This document shows positions 44,250-51,143 of a stretch of DNA of 64,000 nucleotides, in pieces. Both the position numbers and the translations under genes were made by a program. Under the pieces are notes generated by a model, which was given only the letters and a program-made list of their open reading frames with translations, made no database searches and was not told the DNA's origin. Origin of the DNA: Rubritepida flocculans DSM 14296 (GTDB lineage Bacteria > Pseudomonadota > Alphaproteobacteria > Acetobacterales > Acetobacteraceae); contig NZ_AUDH01000006.1 of assembly GCF_000425365.1 (NCBI RefSeq), positions 106,268-170,267 of the forward strand, written 5' to 3'. How positions within the stretch are numbered: position 1 is the stretch's first letter; each line of letters begins with the position of its first letter.

Positions 44250-44530
44250 CAGTCGCTGTTCGTGACGGTGAGGGCGGTGACGTTGGTCACGTCCACCGTG
44301 GTCGCGGTCTTGGTCGCCACCACATGCCAGCCGGCGGTGGACAGCGCGCCGCCGCCGGTGACGACCAGCACATAGATCAGGTCGCCGATCTCGAGCACGC
44401 TGTGCACCTCGTTGAAGTAGCCCGCATTGTCCACGGCGGCGTGCGCGTCCGTGGTGCGGTAGGTGTGGATGCGCGGCGCGGTCCCCGTGGTGGAGGCGGC
44501 CGGACGGAAGCCGGAAAGCTGGAAGGGCAT
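44249..44530 (-). CDS. small beta-rich phage protein after the major capsid gene
   Basis: A 93-residue protein (MPFQLSGFRPAASTTGTAPRIHTY...HSVLEIGDLIYVLVVTGGG...ATTVDVTNVTALTVTNSD). The strands and small hydrophilic residues fit a head-decoration or stabilising protein. It lies 6 bp after the capsid stop. No family named with confidence. Confidence 0.65.
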   Translation of the reverse strand: MPFQLSGFRPAASTTGTAPRIHTYRTTDAHAAVDNAGYFNEVHSVLEIGDLIYVLVVTGGGALSTAGWHVVATKTATTVDVTNVTALTVTNSD

Positions 44531-44536
44531 GGGGGG

Positions 44537-45364
44537 TTACTCCGTGCAGTCCACGCGGATCACGCCCGCGGGATCGATGACCGTGGCGCCGGCCGCGAAG
44601 CGCTTCTCCAGCAGCCAGGCGGCGTGCGTCGGCACCCAGTTGATCTCGAGCTCCGACTCCATGTTGATCGCGAGGCCCAGCGTCTGGCGGTCGAAGGCGA
44701 AGCACTGTCGGATGCCGTCGCCGAGCGGCAGGCCGCCCTCGTCGCGCGCATCGTCGATGAGCAGCACATCCAGGCCATAGACCTGCGGCACCACGCCGGT
44801 GCGCGCCGCGCCCGTCTCGCCGAAGTCCTTGTTGACGGCGAGGTTGAGCGCGCGGATGTCGTCATAGACCTTGGCCGAGACGACGAGCTTGCGGTCGCCG
44901 CGCGGCACGGCGCGCGCGTCGAAGAGCCGCACGATGTTGCGCAGCTTCGCCTCGGTCATGCCCGAGCCGCCATCGGGGATGGTCGCCGTCGGCAGCGCCG
45001 CCACCAGCGCGTCGATGAGGAGCTGGTCCAGCATGCGGCCGCAGGCGAGGCCGATCACCTGGGCCAGCACGGGGCGTTCGTCGAAGGCGATGCGCGTGCG
45101 CTCGAGGTCGTCCGAGTATTGCGCCGCCGAGAAGCCGCGCACGGTCGCCACCGCCTTCGCGTAGGTGACGTTCATGGGCACGCGGGGCGAGGCGGGCACA
45201 TGCAGGCGCGCCGTGCCGCGGGAAAGGCGCGGGAACTCGGCGGTGCCGCCCACCACCCCGTTCTGCACGCGCACATGCGGGCGGAGGATGGCGCCCGCCT
45301 GATACGCCACCTTCACCTGTTCGGAGTAGTAGGTGGCGACGACGGGATCGATGATCTTGGTCAT
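44537..45364 (-). CDS. major capsid protein
   Basis: A 275-residue protein in the major capsid position: after scaffold, before small head genes. It shows HK97-fold-like features: an N-terminal helix (DPVVATYYSEQVKVAYQAG), SRGTARLHVPASPRVPM, the long spine region, DARAVPRGDRKLVVSAKVYDDI, then INWVPTHAAWLLEKRFAAG near the end. Podoviral capsid proteins of this group run about 270-350 residues. A 297-bp leader without a gene precedes it, so it may have its own expression control. Confidence 0.85.
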   Translation of the reverse strand: MTKIIDPVVATYYSEQVKVAYQAGAILRPHVRVQNGVVGGTAEFPRLSRGTARLHVPASPRVPMNVTYAKAVATVRGFSAAQYSDDLERTRIAFDERPVLAQVIGLACGRMLDQLLIDALVAALPTATIPDGGSGMTEAKLRNIVRLFDARAVPRGDRKLVVSAKVYDDIRALNLAVNKDFGETGAARTGVVPQVYGLDVLLIDDARDEGGLPLGDGIRQCFAFDRQTLGLAINMESELEINWVPTHAAWLLEKRFAAGATVIDPAGVIRVDCTE

Positions 45365-45661
45365 GCCAGGGGCCTATGGCTCGATCTGGAACGAGCGCCT
45401 TTCGGCGCGGGCTCTGATCGCAGTCCGATAGGCCAGGCGCTGGCAGGGTCCGGCGGAGCGGATGGGGCCTGCGCGGTCCCGGGTCGTCTCTGCTTCGGCG
45501 ATGGGCTCGCCGCGGGCCGCCGCGGCGCGTCCGGTCCGGCCAGGCGGATGGGGCGGCGCGACGCGACGCGGCGGAAGCTACCACGCCGCGCCGGCCTGTC
45601 CAGGACTTCTAGCACTCATGCGAGCGCCCGCTCGGGTGCCCGCACGGTCATCCCGCCCGGC
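45365..45661 (-). promoter_or_regulatory. gene-free leader between scaffold and capsid genes
   Basis: The largest gap in the late series (297 bp), where most neighbours overlap. I see no convincing gene. Two hairpins stand out. CGAGCG/CGCTCG is at 45621-45634. GCGCC-GAAA-GGCGC on the minus strand (45395-45408), with a GNRA tetraloop, ends about 31 bp before the capsid ATG. The region may hold a promoter, a processing site or a translation control element for the capsid gene. Confidence 0.4.
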
Positions 45662-46498
45662 TCAGCCCATGCGCCGGGCCATGATCTCGCGCAGCGCGCG
45701 CTCGGCCTTGCGGCCCAGCGCCTCGTCGCCGCGCTCGATGGCCTCGCGCATCATGCGCCGCGCGTCCTGCTCGGCCGTGTCGCCCTCATCCAGCGCGTCA
45801 AGAGGCACCGGCTGCTCGCCCAGCATGCCGCGCAGCTTGGCGAGCGCGCGCACCCCGTCGGCGGTGGAGACGCCGCGCAGCGCGGCCACCTCCGCGCGCG
45901 TCATCAGCCCGCGCGCCGCCAGCCCGTTTACCCATTCGCCCACCTCGCGCACGAGCTGCCGCCCCTGCGGCCCGAGCCGCGCCAGCTCCGCCTCCTCGTG
46001 CGCCCGCTGCGCCTCCGGGTCTGGCTGCGCCAGCCGCGCCGCCTCGCGCAGATAGGGCTCGGCGATGGCGGCGAGCTGCGCCTGGGTCACGCCCGCCTTG
46101 TGCGCGGCCTGGCGCACCGCGCTCCACACCGGGTCGTCGGGCGTAGGCATGATCTGTTCGGGCAGCCCCTCGATCCTGGGCAGGCTGTAGGCGTCGGGGC
46201 TGTCCGGCGGCGCGCCGCCCGCGCCGCGCGCAAGCCGGGCGCGCAGATCAGCCCAGCTCTTCGCGAGCGCCTCCACCTGCGGCTGGCCATCCTTCCAGAA
46301 CTGCTCGGGGCACCATTCGGGCCGGCCATCGGCGGGCGGGTCATCCGCCACCGCGTCCAGCAGCCCGCGCGGCGCGGGCGGCGGCGGCGAATTTTCACCG
46401 GCGGCGTGGGCTTTCTCGGGCGCGGCGTTCGGCGCGCCCGGTGAATTTTCACCGGCGGGCGGCGCGGTCTCGGCCGGCTTCTCCAGGGTCTCGCTCAT
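45662..46498 (-). CDS. capsid scaffold/assembly protein
   Basis: A 278-residue acidic, Glu/Ala/Pro-rich protein. PEWCPEQFWKDGQPQVEALAKSWADLRARL is the recognisable phage capsid-assembly segment. The middle and C-terminal half are helical (QAQLAAIAEPYLREAARLAQ; LGRKAERALREIMARR), as expected of a scaffold that binds inside the prohead. The N-terminal linker contains two AGENSP units encoded by palindromic AT-rich elements. It starts at 46498, one base from the upstream stop. Confidence 0.85.
   Translation of the reverse strand: MSETLEKPAETAPPAGENSPGAPNAAPEKAHAAGENSPPPPAPRGLLDAVADDPPADGRPEWCPEQFWKDGQPQVEALAKSWADLRARLARGAGGAPPDSPDAYSLPRIEGLPEQIMPTPDDPVWSAVRQAAHKAGVTQAQLAAIAEPYLREAARLAQPDPEAQRAHEEAELARLGPQGRQLVREVGEWVNGLAARGLMTRAEVAALRGVSTADGVRALAKLRGMLGEQPVPLDALDEGDTAEQDARRMMREAIERGDEALGRKAERALREIMARRMG
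46385..46455. repeat. pair of AT-rich palindromes inside the scaffold gene
   Basis: CCGGTGAA-TT-TTCACCGG at 46438-46455 is a near-perfect palindrome; CGGCGAATTTTCACCG at 46385-46400 is a second copy with one mismatch. Both sit in the disordered N-terminal linker and encode AGENSP in frame. Their AT content contrasts with the surrounding GC-rich sequence. Confidence 0.7.
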
Positions 46499-46740
46499 CA
46501 CGCCTCCTCGTTTCCGTTCACCAGATGGCGCAGCCAGCGCCACACTTCCTTGCGCCCCTCGCGCCAGGCGGCCTCGGCCGCGCCCTCGCCCGGCCGCCAG
46601 CCGGGCGCGCGCAGCTCGCGCTCGGCGAGGCGCAGCACCAGCTCGCCGCGCTGGCGCAGCAGCACGGCCAGCGCCTCCGTCTCCTCGTCGCGCGGCGGCG
46701 CCGCCTGCTGCGGCGCGAAGGGATCCCAGCCGCCGCTCAT
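46498..46740 (-). CDS. small phage protein between portal and scaffold
   Basis: An 80-residue acidic-then-basic helical protein (MSGGWDPFAPQQAAPPRDEE...ALAVLLRQRGELVLRLAERELRAPGW...). No family recognised. Small proteins at this place in related phages assist head assembly. It overlaps the portal stop by ATGA and the scaffold start by one base. Confidence 0.7.
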   Translation of the reverse strand: MSGGWDPFAPQQAAPPRDEETEALAVLLRQRGELVLRLAERELRAPGWRPGEGAAEAAWREGRKEVWRWLRHLVNGNEEA

Positions 46741-48356
46741 GGCGCGGCCTGCCCGGTCAGCGCGGGGGCGAGGTTGCCCACCGCCTGCGCCAGCACGGGG
46801 CTGGCCAGCGCCGTCTCCGCCTGGCGCTGGCGCTCGGCGGCGGCGGCGCGCTCGGCCAGCTCGCGCTCGGTCGGGATCAGCTCGGGCGGCACATGGGCGC
46901 GGGAGGCGATCCATGGCGCGGCGCGGTCCAGATGGATGCCGCGCTCCAGCACCGCCGCGCCCACCGGGCCCAGCGCGGCCGCGCCCTGGATGAAGCCCAT
47001 GACCGCCTGCAAATCCGCCCTGTCCTGCGCCAGCGCCAGCGGGCTCACGGCGCGGATGCGCACCACCTCGTCGCGCACCGCCTGCATCAGCCCCTGGAAC
47101 CGCTCCTCCGCGAAGGCGCCCGCCTCCTCCATGATGTCCAGGCAGCGCGTCACCAGGGGCGAGAGCGCGTCCGCCTGCAGGCGGCCGAAGGCGCCCGTGT
47201 CCTGCTGGAAGCGCCGCACCCGCTCCGCCACCTCCGTGGCGGTCAGTCCCACCTGCACCTCGGGCGGCAGCGGGTCGTCGAACAGGGTCTGGCGGATGGC
47301 GGTGCGCAGCCGCTCGGCCAGGTCGTTGGAGAGGGCGAAGTTGGCCGGCCCGTCCAGCGGCCGCAGCGAGGGGCCGGCCACGCCGCCATTGCTGCGCACG
47401 GGGATGATGGCCCCGGGCGCCAGCCGCACCGTGGCCGGGTTCACCACCCCGTCGTCGGTCGCGGTGTAGGCCGGCGTCACCTGGAAGGAGGCCGCGCGCA
47501 GATAGAGCTCCATCAGCTTGTTCAGCACGCGGATGTCGGGCAGCGCGGCGGCGAGCGGCCCGCGCCCATGCGCCTCGCCCGGGCTCTTCGACCACCGCGT
47601 GATGATCCAGGGGCAGGTGCGATAGCGGCGCTTCGCGATCACCTCGCGCTCCTCGCGCAGGATCACGTGCATCGCCCAGTCGCCCCGCTCCGCGTCGAAA
47701 ACGGTCGCTTGCAGCAGCGCCACCTCCTCCTCCGGCTTGTCCTTGATGCGGCGCGCCAGCTCGCGCGTCGGCGTCGCGTCCGGATAGAGGCGGGCGAGCA
47801 GGCGGCCCGGGATCTTCTGCGAGAAGAACACCCCCTCCACCGTGCCGAAGGGCCCGTCGTCGAAGGCCACCAGGGCGGAGGGCACCGCCTGGAAGCGCAG
47901 CAGCGGCGCGCCGGGCCGCGAGGTGGCGCGGCGGCCGTTTTCCACCAGCAGGCAGCCCACGCCGGCCGCGAGGTCCAGCGCCCACTCGTTGATCACCTGG
48001 TCGAAGTTGGAGCCGTGGATGTGCGCGAAGAGCATGTCGGTGGCCGCCGCCAGGTCGCGCGCCACGTCGCCCGCGCCCATGGCCCCGGCCATTTCGGGCG
48101 GCAGGGCCAGCATCGCCCAGCGCTGCTGCGGCGGGAACAGCGCCTGTTGCAGCCGGTTGGCGAAGCGCCCCGCCGCGATCACGGCCGTGCTGTCATAGAC
48201 GCGCACATTGCGCTGGGCGCCGTAGCCATAGGCCTTCCAGGCGTCGCGCTCGGGCATGGCGTAGGCGTAGATGTCGCGCATCAGCGTCGCGAAGGCCTCG
48301 CGCTTGCGCTCGGCCGCCTCGGCGCGGCGCAGCAGGGCGGGGTCGGCCTCGGCCAT
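46737..48356 (-). CDS. portal (head-tail connector) protein
   Basis: A 539-residue podoviral head-to-tail connector of the T7 gp8 type. Landmarks: KREAFATLMRDIYAYAMPERDAW, YDSTAVIAAGRFANRLQQALFPPQQRWAML, WALDLAAGVGCLLVENG, ITRWSKSPGEAHGRGPLAAALPDIRVLNKL, and the C-terminal TATEVAERVRRFQQDTGAFGRL. These give strong recognition. It forms the dodecameric gate for DNA packaging with the terminase encoded upstream. Confidence 0.92.
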   Translation of the reverse strand: MAEADPALLRRAEAAERKREAFATLMRDIYAYAMPERDAWKAYGYGAQRNVRVYDSTAVIAAGRFANRLQQALFPPQQRWAMLALPPEMAGAMGAGDVARDLAAATDMLFAHIHGSNFDQVINEWALDLAAGVGCLLVENGRRATSRPGAPLLRFQAVPSALVAFDDGPFGTVEGVFFSQKIPGRLLARLYPDATPTRELARRIKDKPEEEVALLQATVFDAERGDWAMHVILREEREVIAKRRYRTCPWIITRWSKSPGEAHGRGPLAAALPDIRVLNKLMELYLRAASFQVTPAYTATDDGVVNPATVRLAPGAIIPVRSNGGVAGPSLRPLDGPANFALSNDLAERLRTAIRQTLFDDPLPPEVQVGLTATEVAERVRRFQQDTGAFGRLQADALSPLVTRCLDIMEEAGAFAEERFQGLMQAVRDEVVRIRAVSPLALAQDRADLQAVMGFIQGAAALGPVGAAVLERGIHLDRAAPWIASRAHVPPELIPTERELAERAAAAERQRQAETALASPVLAQAVGNLAPALTGQAAP

Positions 48357-48359
48357 GGC

Positions 48360-48635
48360 TCAGCCTCCCAGCTTGCGCTGCAGCCCGCGCTCGGGCTGGT
48401 CCTCGGTGCCCGTCTCGGGCCCGGCCAGCAGCAGCGCGCGGCCGGCATAGGCGCCCGCGCGGGCGCGGCGGTTGGCCTCCTCGCGCGCCTTCTGCTCCTC
48501 CTCGCGCTGGCGCGTCTGCTCCTCGCGCTGCGCCACCGCCGCCTCCTGGCGCGCGAGCGCCTCCTCCTGGCGGCGGAGGCTCTCCTCCATCGCCGCGCTG
48601 GTGCCGCGGCCGCCGCCGCCGAACAGCCCACCCAT
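48360..48635 (-). CDS. small coiled-coil phage protein
   Basis: A 91-residue protein: a glycine-rich start (MGGLFGGGGRGTSAAMEE), then a nearly uninterrupted Glu/Gln/Arg coiled coil (residues 17-60), then LLLAGPETGTEDQPERG. Proteins of this size and type precede the portal gene in related phages and may be minor head proteins. No enzymatic role is seen. The repeated Glu/Arg codons make the reading frame look authentic. Confidence 0.65.
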   Translation of the reverse strand: MGGLFGGGGRGTSAAMEESLRRQEEALARQEAAVAQREEQTRQREEEQKAREEANRRARAGAYAGRALLLAGPETGTEDQPERGLQRKLGG

Positions 48636-48650
48636 GCCCGCCTCCTTCGC

Positions 48651-49070
48651 TCAGCCCGCCGCGGGATAGGGTGAGACGGGCCGCGCCCCGCGCGCGATCA
48701 CGGCCCGCCGCAGATGGTGCGGCGTCAGCACGCGAAGGCCCGTCAGCCCCAGCAGCGCCTTCGCCACCTCCACGCAGGTCATCGGCCCGCGCAGCCGCGC
48801 CTGGGGCGGCGCGGGCGGGGGCAGCGGCACGCGCAGCGCCTCCGCCTCCCAGGCCCACATCAGCCCGCGCGCGGCCTGCTCGGCCGGCAGATCCATCACC
48901 TCCACCCGCAGCCGCGCCCCCTCATGGTCCACGGCGAGGGACTGGCCCGGGCTCAGCGGCAGAACGGCCAGCACATGGGCGCGCCAGGGATGCAGCAGAC
49001 GCTGCCACCAGGCGGTGACGCCCGCACCGCGCCGGGGGCGGAACACCAGGAAGAGCTCGCCCGCGCTCAT
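48651..49070 (-). CDS. conserved phage protein with TCVEVAKALLG motif
   Basis: A 139-residue protein (MSAGELFLVFRPRRGAG...HPWRAHVLAVLPLSPG; MTCVEVAKALLGLTGLRVLTPHHL). The Cys in the TCVEVAK helix followed by LTPHHL is a pattern found in uncharacterised phage proteins; the His in the middle (AHVLA) could pair with it as in small cysteine hydrolases. Function unknown. It overlaps the upstream gene by ATGA and lies between the terminase and portal genes. Confidence 0.65.
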   Translation of the reverse strand: MSAGELFLVFRPRRGAGVTAWWQRLLHPWRAHVLAVLPLSPGQSLAVDHEGARLRVEVMDLPAEQAARGLMWAWEAEALRVPLPPPAPPQARLRGPMTCVEVAKALLGLTGLRVLTPHHLRRAVIARGARPVSPYPAAG

Positions 49071-49516
49071 GCCGCTCCGGCCTCCCGCCCGCGCGCCAGG
49101 GCGCGCTCGTGCCGCCAGTGATCGAGCCGCGCCCAATGGTCGCGCAGCAGGGCTGCCGCATGCGCCTCGGGGCTCTCGCCATGCGCCTCGGCCCGCGCCA
49201 GCAGCCAGGAGGCGAAGGGCTCGCCCAGCGTCACCACGAGGCGCAGCGGCGGGGGCGGCCCCGGCGGCTGCGCCTCGGGCGGGGTAAATCCAGGGGTGGA
49301 TTTCCCCTGCTCCGGTTCCGCGTCGGAGTGATGGGCATATGCCCCCCTCCCTTTGCCCATCGCCTCGCCGGGCTCGGGCGCGGGAAATCCCGGGGTGGAT
49401 TTCCCCTCTTCGGGCGCGATGCGCGCGAGCTTGCCGCCATGGCGGTGCGCGCGGGCGATGGCCGCGGGGTCCGGCCGATCGGCCGGCTCATCGGGCATGG
49501 TCAGGGTGATGGTCAT
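49067..49516 (-). CDS. phage protein with disordered N-terminal half and repeated GKSTPGF
   Basis: A 149-residue protein. Residues 35-85 hold two EEGKSTPGF/EQGKSTPGF units separated by a proline/glycine linker; both are encoded by inverted repeats. The C-terminal 60 residues (VVTLGEPFASWLLARAEAHGESPEAHAAALLRDHWARLDH) form a helical domain that looks like a small DNA- or protein-binding bundle. No family named. Directly downstream of the terminase large subunit with ATGA overlap. Confidence 0.65.
   Translation of the reverse strand: MTITLTMPDEPADRPDPAAIARAHRHGGKLARIAPEEGKSTPGFPAPEPGEAMGKGRGAYAHHSDAEPEQGKSTPGFTPPEAQPPGPPPPLRLVVTLGEPFASWLLARAEAHGESPEAHAAALLRDHWARLDHWRHERALARGREAGAA
49281..49405. 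repeat. two hairpin-forming repeats inside a phage coding region
   Basis: GGGAAATCC/GGATTTCCC at 49382-49390 and 49397-49405 is a perfect 9-bp inverted repeat with a 6-nt loop. GGGGTAAATCCA/TGGATTTCCCC at 49281-49292 and 49297-49307 is similar with one bulge. Both encode the GKSTPGF units of the 149-residue protein. Confidence 0.7.
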
Positions 49517-50958
49517 CGGGCCTCCTCCAGGCTCCAGGGGTTCCAGTCCGCGGCGAAGCGCGCCGGCATGGGCGCGCGCAGGCGCGGGCGAAGGGCGGCC
49601 TCGGCCAGCCCCTCGCCGTCCAGCACTGCGTATTGCGCGGCCTCCACCAGGTGCGAGGCCCAGTTCTTCACGGCGCGCTCGCCGCGCCGGCCGGCCGTCA
49701 CCTGCCAGCGGTAGTCGCGCGCCAGGGCGCGCGCCATCAGCCGGCAGGAAGGATCCAGCAGCAGCCCGGGCCGTCCGCCCTCCAGCACGCGCGCGAGCGG
49801 CCGGCGCAGCGCCTCGATGCGCAGCGTGGGGTCCTGTGTCCGCGCGGTGCCGACCGGCAGGCCCGCCGCGCGCGCCACGATCTCGACCCAGGCGCTCTCG
49901 CCCGCCTCGCGGTCCGCGCCGTAGGCCGAGGCCGGGTCGGCCACCATTTCCACGGGCCATCCCGGGGCGCGCTCGGCCAGCAGCGCGGCCAGCGCCTCGC
50001 CGAAGCGCTGCGGCCCCACCACGCCGGCCCGGGCGCGGTCATGGGTGGAAAGCTCCGCCAGCATCCGCCACTGCCCGTCGGGGCCGCGCTGCATCACCGC
50101 CGCGGCCGGGGTGCCGCCCGCATCCACGCCGACCCGCAGCGGCAGCCCGGGCAGCGGCGAAAGCGCCTTGGGCGCCACATGCAGCGCCTCGGCGAATTCG
50201 GGATAGACCGCGGCCTCTTCGCGCAGCAGGCCCGGGATGTTCTCGACGAAGCGCTTGCGCTCGTAGTCCGGCAGCACCGCCGCCCGCCGGCGGTAGAAGT
50301 CGCGGCCCAGCACCTCCAGGTTTTCCGCCTCGGGCGAAAGGCCGGAGGGCTGGCGGTAGAGCACCCAGCCCGGGCGCGGGTTCTCGATCATGTCGCGCAC
50401 CACCCAACTGTCGGGTTCGGGCGCGTTGCAGGTGCCCCAGACCTGGCACGGGTTGATGTCCACCGTGGCGGAGGGGAAGCGGCCGGCGCGCTTGAACAGA
50501 TTTGCCATGGTATCGGCGTCCATCAGGTCGCACTCGTCCACATAGGCGAAGCTGAACTCGAAGCCGCGCAGCGCGTCGTCCACCGACTGCTCGCCGATGC
50601 CGCGGAAATGCACCTCGAGCTCCACCACGCCGCCGAGCGGCGAGCGCAGCCTCAGGCTGTGCCGCTTCGGGCTGCCCTCCTTGCCGACGAAGCTGCCCAG
50701 GCTGCGCGGATACCAGTCGAGCCAGGAAAGGATGGTGCTCGCCTCCATGTCGGTCATGCGCTGGCGCATCACCAGGAAGCGGCATTGCCGCAGGCCGGGC
50801 TTGGTCTCCGGCCAGCGCATCGCCATCAGCACCCCGCGCTGCAGGCCCGTGACCGTCTTGCCGCCCGCGGCGGGGCCCATCAGAACCGACACGGGCGCGT
50901 CGCTGTCCACGAAGGCGCTGGAGACCGGGCCGGGGGATTTCCAGGCGCGCATGCTCAT
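49513..50958 (-). CDS. terminase large subunit
   Basis: A 481-residue packaging motor. Walker A is VLMGPAAGGKTVTGL near residue 30; Walker B is FEFSFAYVDECDLMDA near 140. The C-terminal RNase H-like nuclease has LRVGVDAGGTPAAAVMQ and VEMVADPASAYG with the acidic residues. MSMRAWKSPGP at 50958 overlaps the upstream stop by ATGA. It cuts and pumps DNA with the portal; the small subunit is not clearly identifiable (candidates are the 62- and 179-residue proteins). Confidence 0.9.
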   Translation of the reverse strand: MSMRAWKSPGPVSSAFVDSDAPVSVLMGPAAGGKTVTGLQRGVLMAMRWPETKPGLRQCRFLVMRQRMTDMEASTILSWLDWYPRSLGSFVGKEGSPKRHSLRLRSPLGGVVELEVHFRGIGEQSVDDALRGFEFSFAYVDECDLMDADTMANLFKRAGRFPSATVDINPCQVWGTCNAPEPDSWVVRDMIENPRPGWVLYRQPSGLSPEAENLEVLGRDFYRRRAAVLPDYERKRFVENIPGLLREEAAVYPEFAEALHVAPKALSPLPGLPLRVGVDAGGTPAAAVMQRGPDGQWRMLAELSTHDRARAGVVGPQRFGEALAALLAERAPGWPVEMVADPASAYGADREAGESAWVEIVARAAGLPVGTARTQDPTLRIEALRRPLARVLEGGRPGLLLDPSCRLMARALARDYRWQVTAGRRGERAVKNWASHLVEAAQYAVLDGEGLAEAALRPRLRAPMPARFAADWNPWSLEEAR

Positions 50959-51143
50959 GCCGCGCTCACTTCCGCCGGCTGTGGCAGAAGCGGCCCGAAA
51001 TGCTCCTCCATGGCCGCATGCCAATATTCCGTCGCAAACTCCACGTCGGGCCGGCGTTCGGGCTCCGCATAGGCGCTCCGGAACTCCTCCGCGAGCCGAT
51101 AGACCCAGCGCTCCACATCGCGCGGCCGCTCACTCTCCGTCAT
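50955..51143 (-). CDS. small phage protein upstream of terminase
   Basis: A 62-residue acidic protein (MTESERPRDVERWVYRLAEEFRSAYAEPERRPDVEFATEYWHAAMEE...). It is helical with many aromatic and charged residues. Its place directly before the terminase large subunit makes it one candidate for a small terminase or regulator, but it is shorter than known ones. ATGA overlap on its 3' side. Confidence 0.6.
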   Translation of the reverse strand: MTESERPRDVERWVYRLAEEFRSAYAEPERRPDVEFATEYWHAAMEEHFGPLLPQPAEVSAA

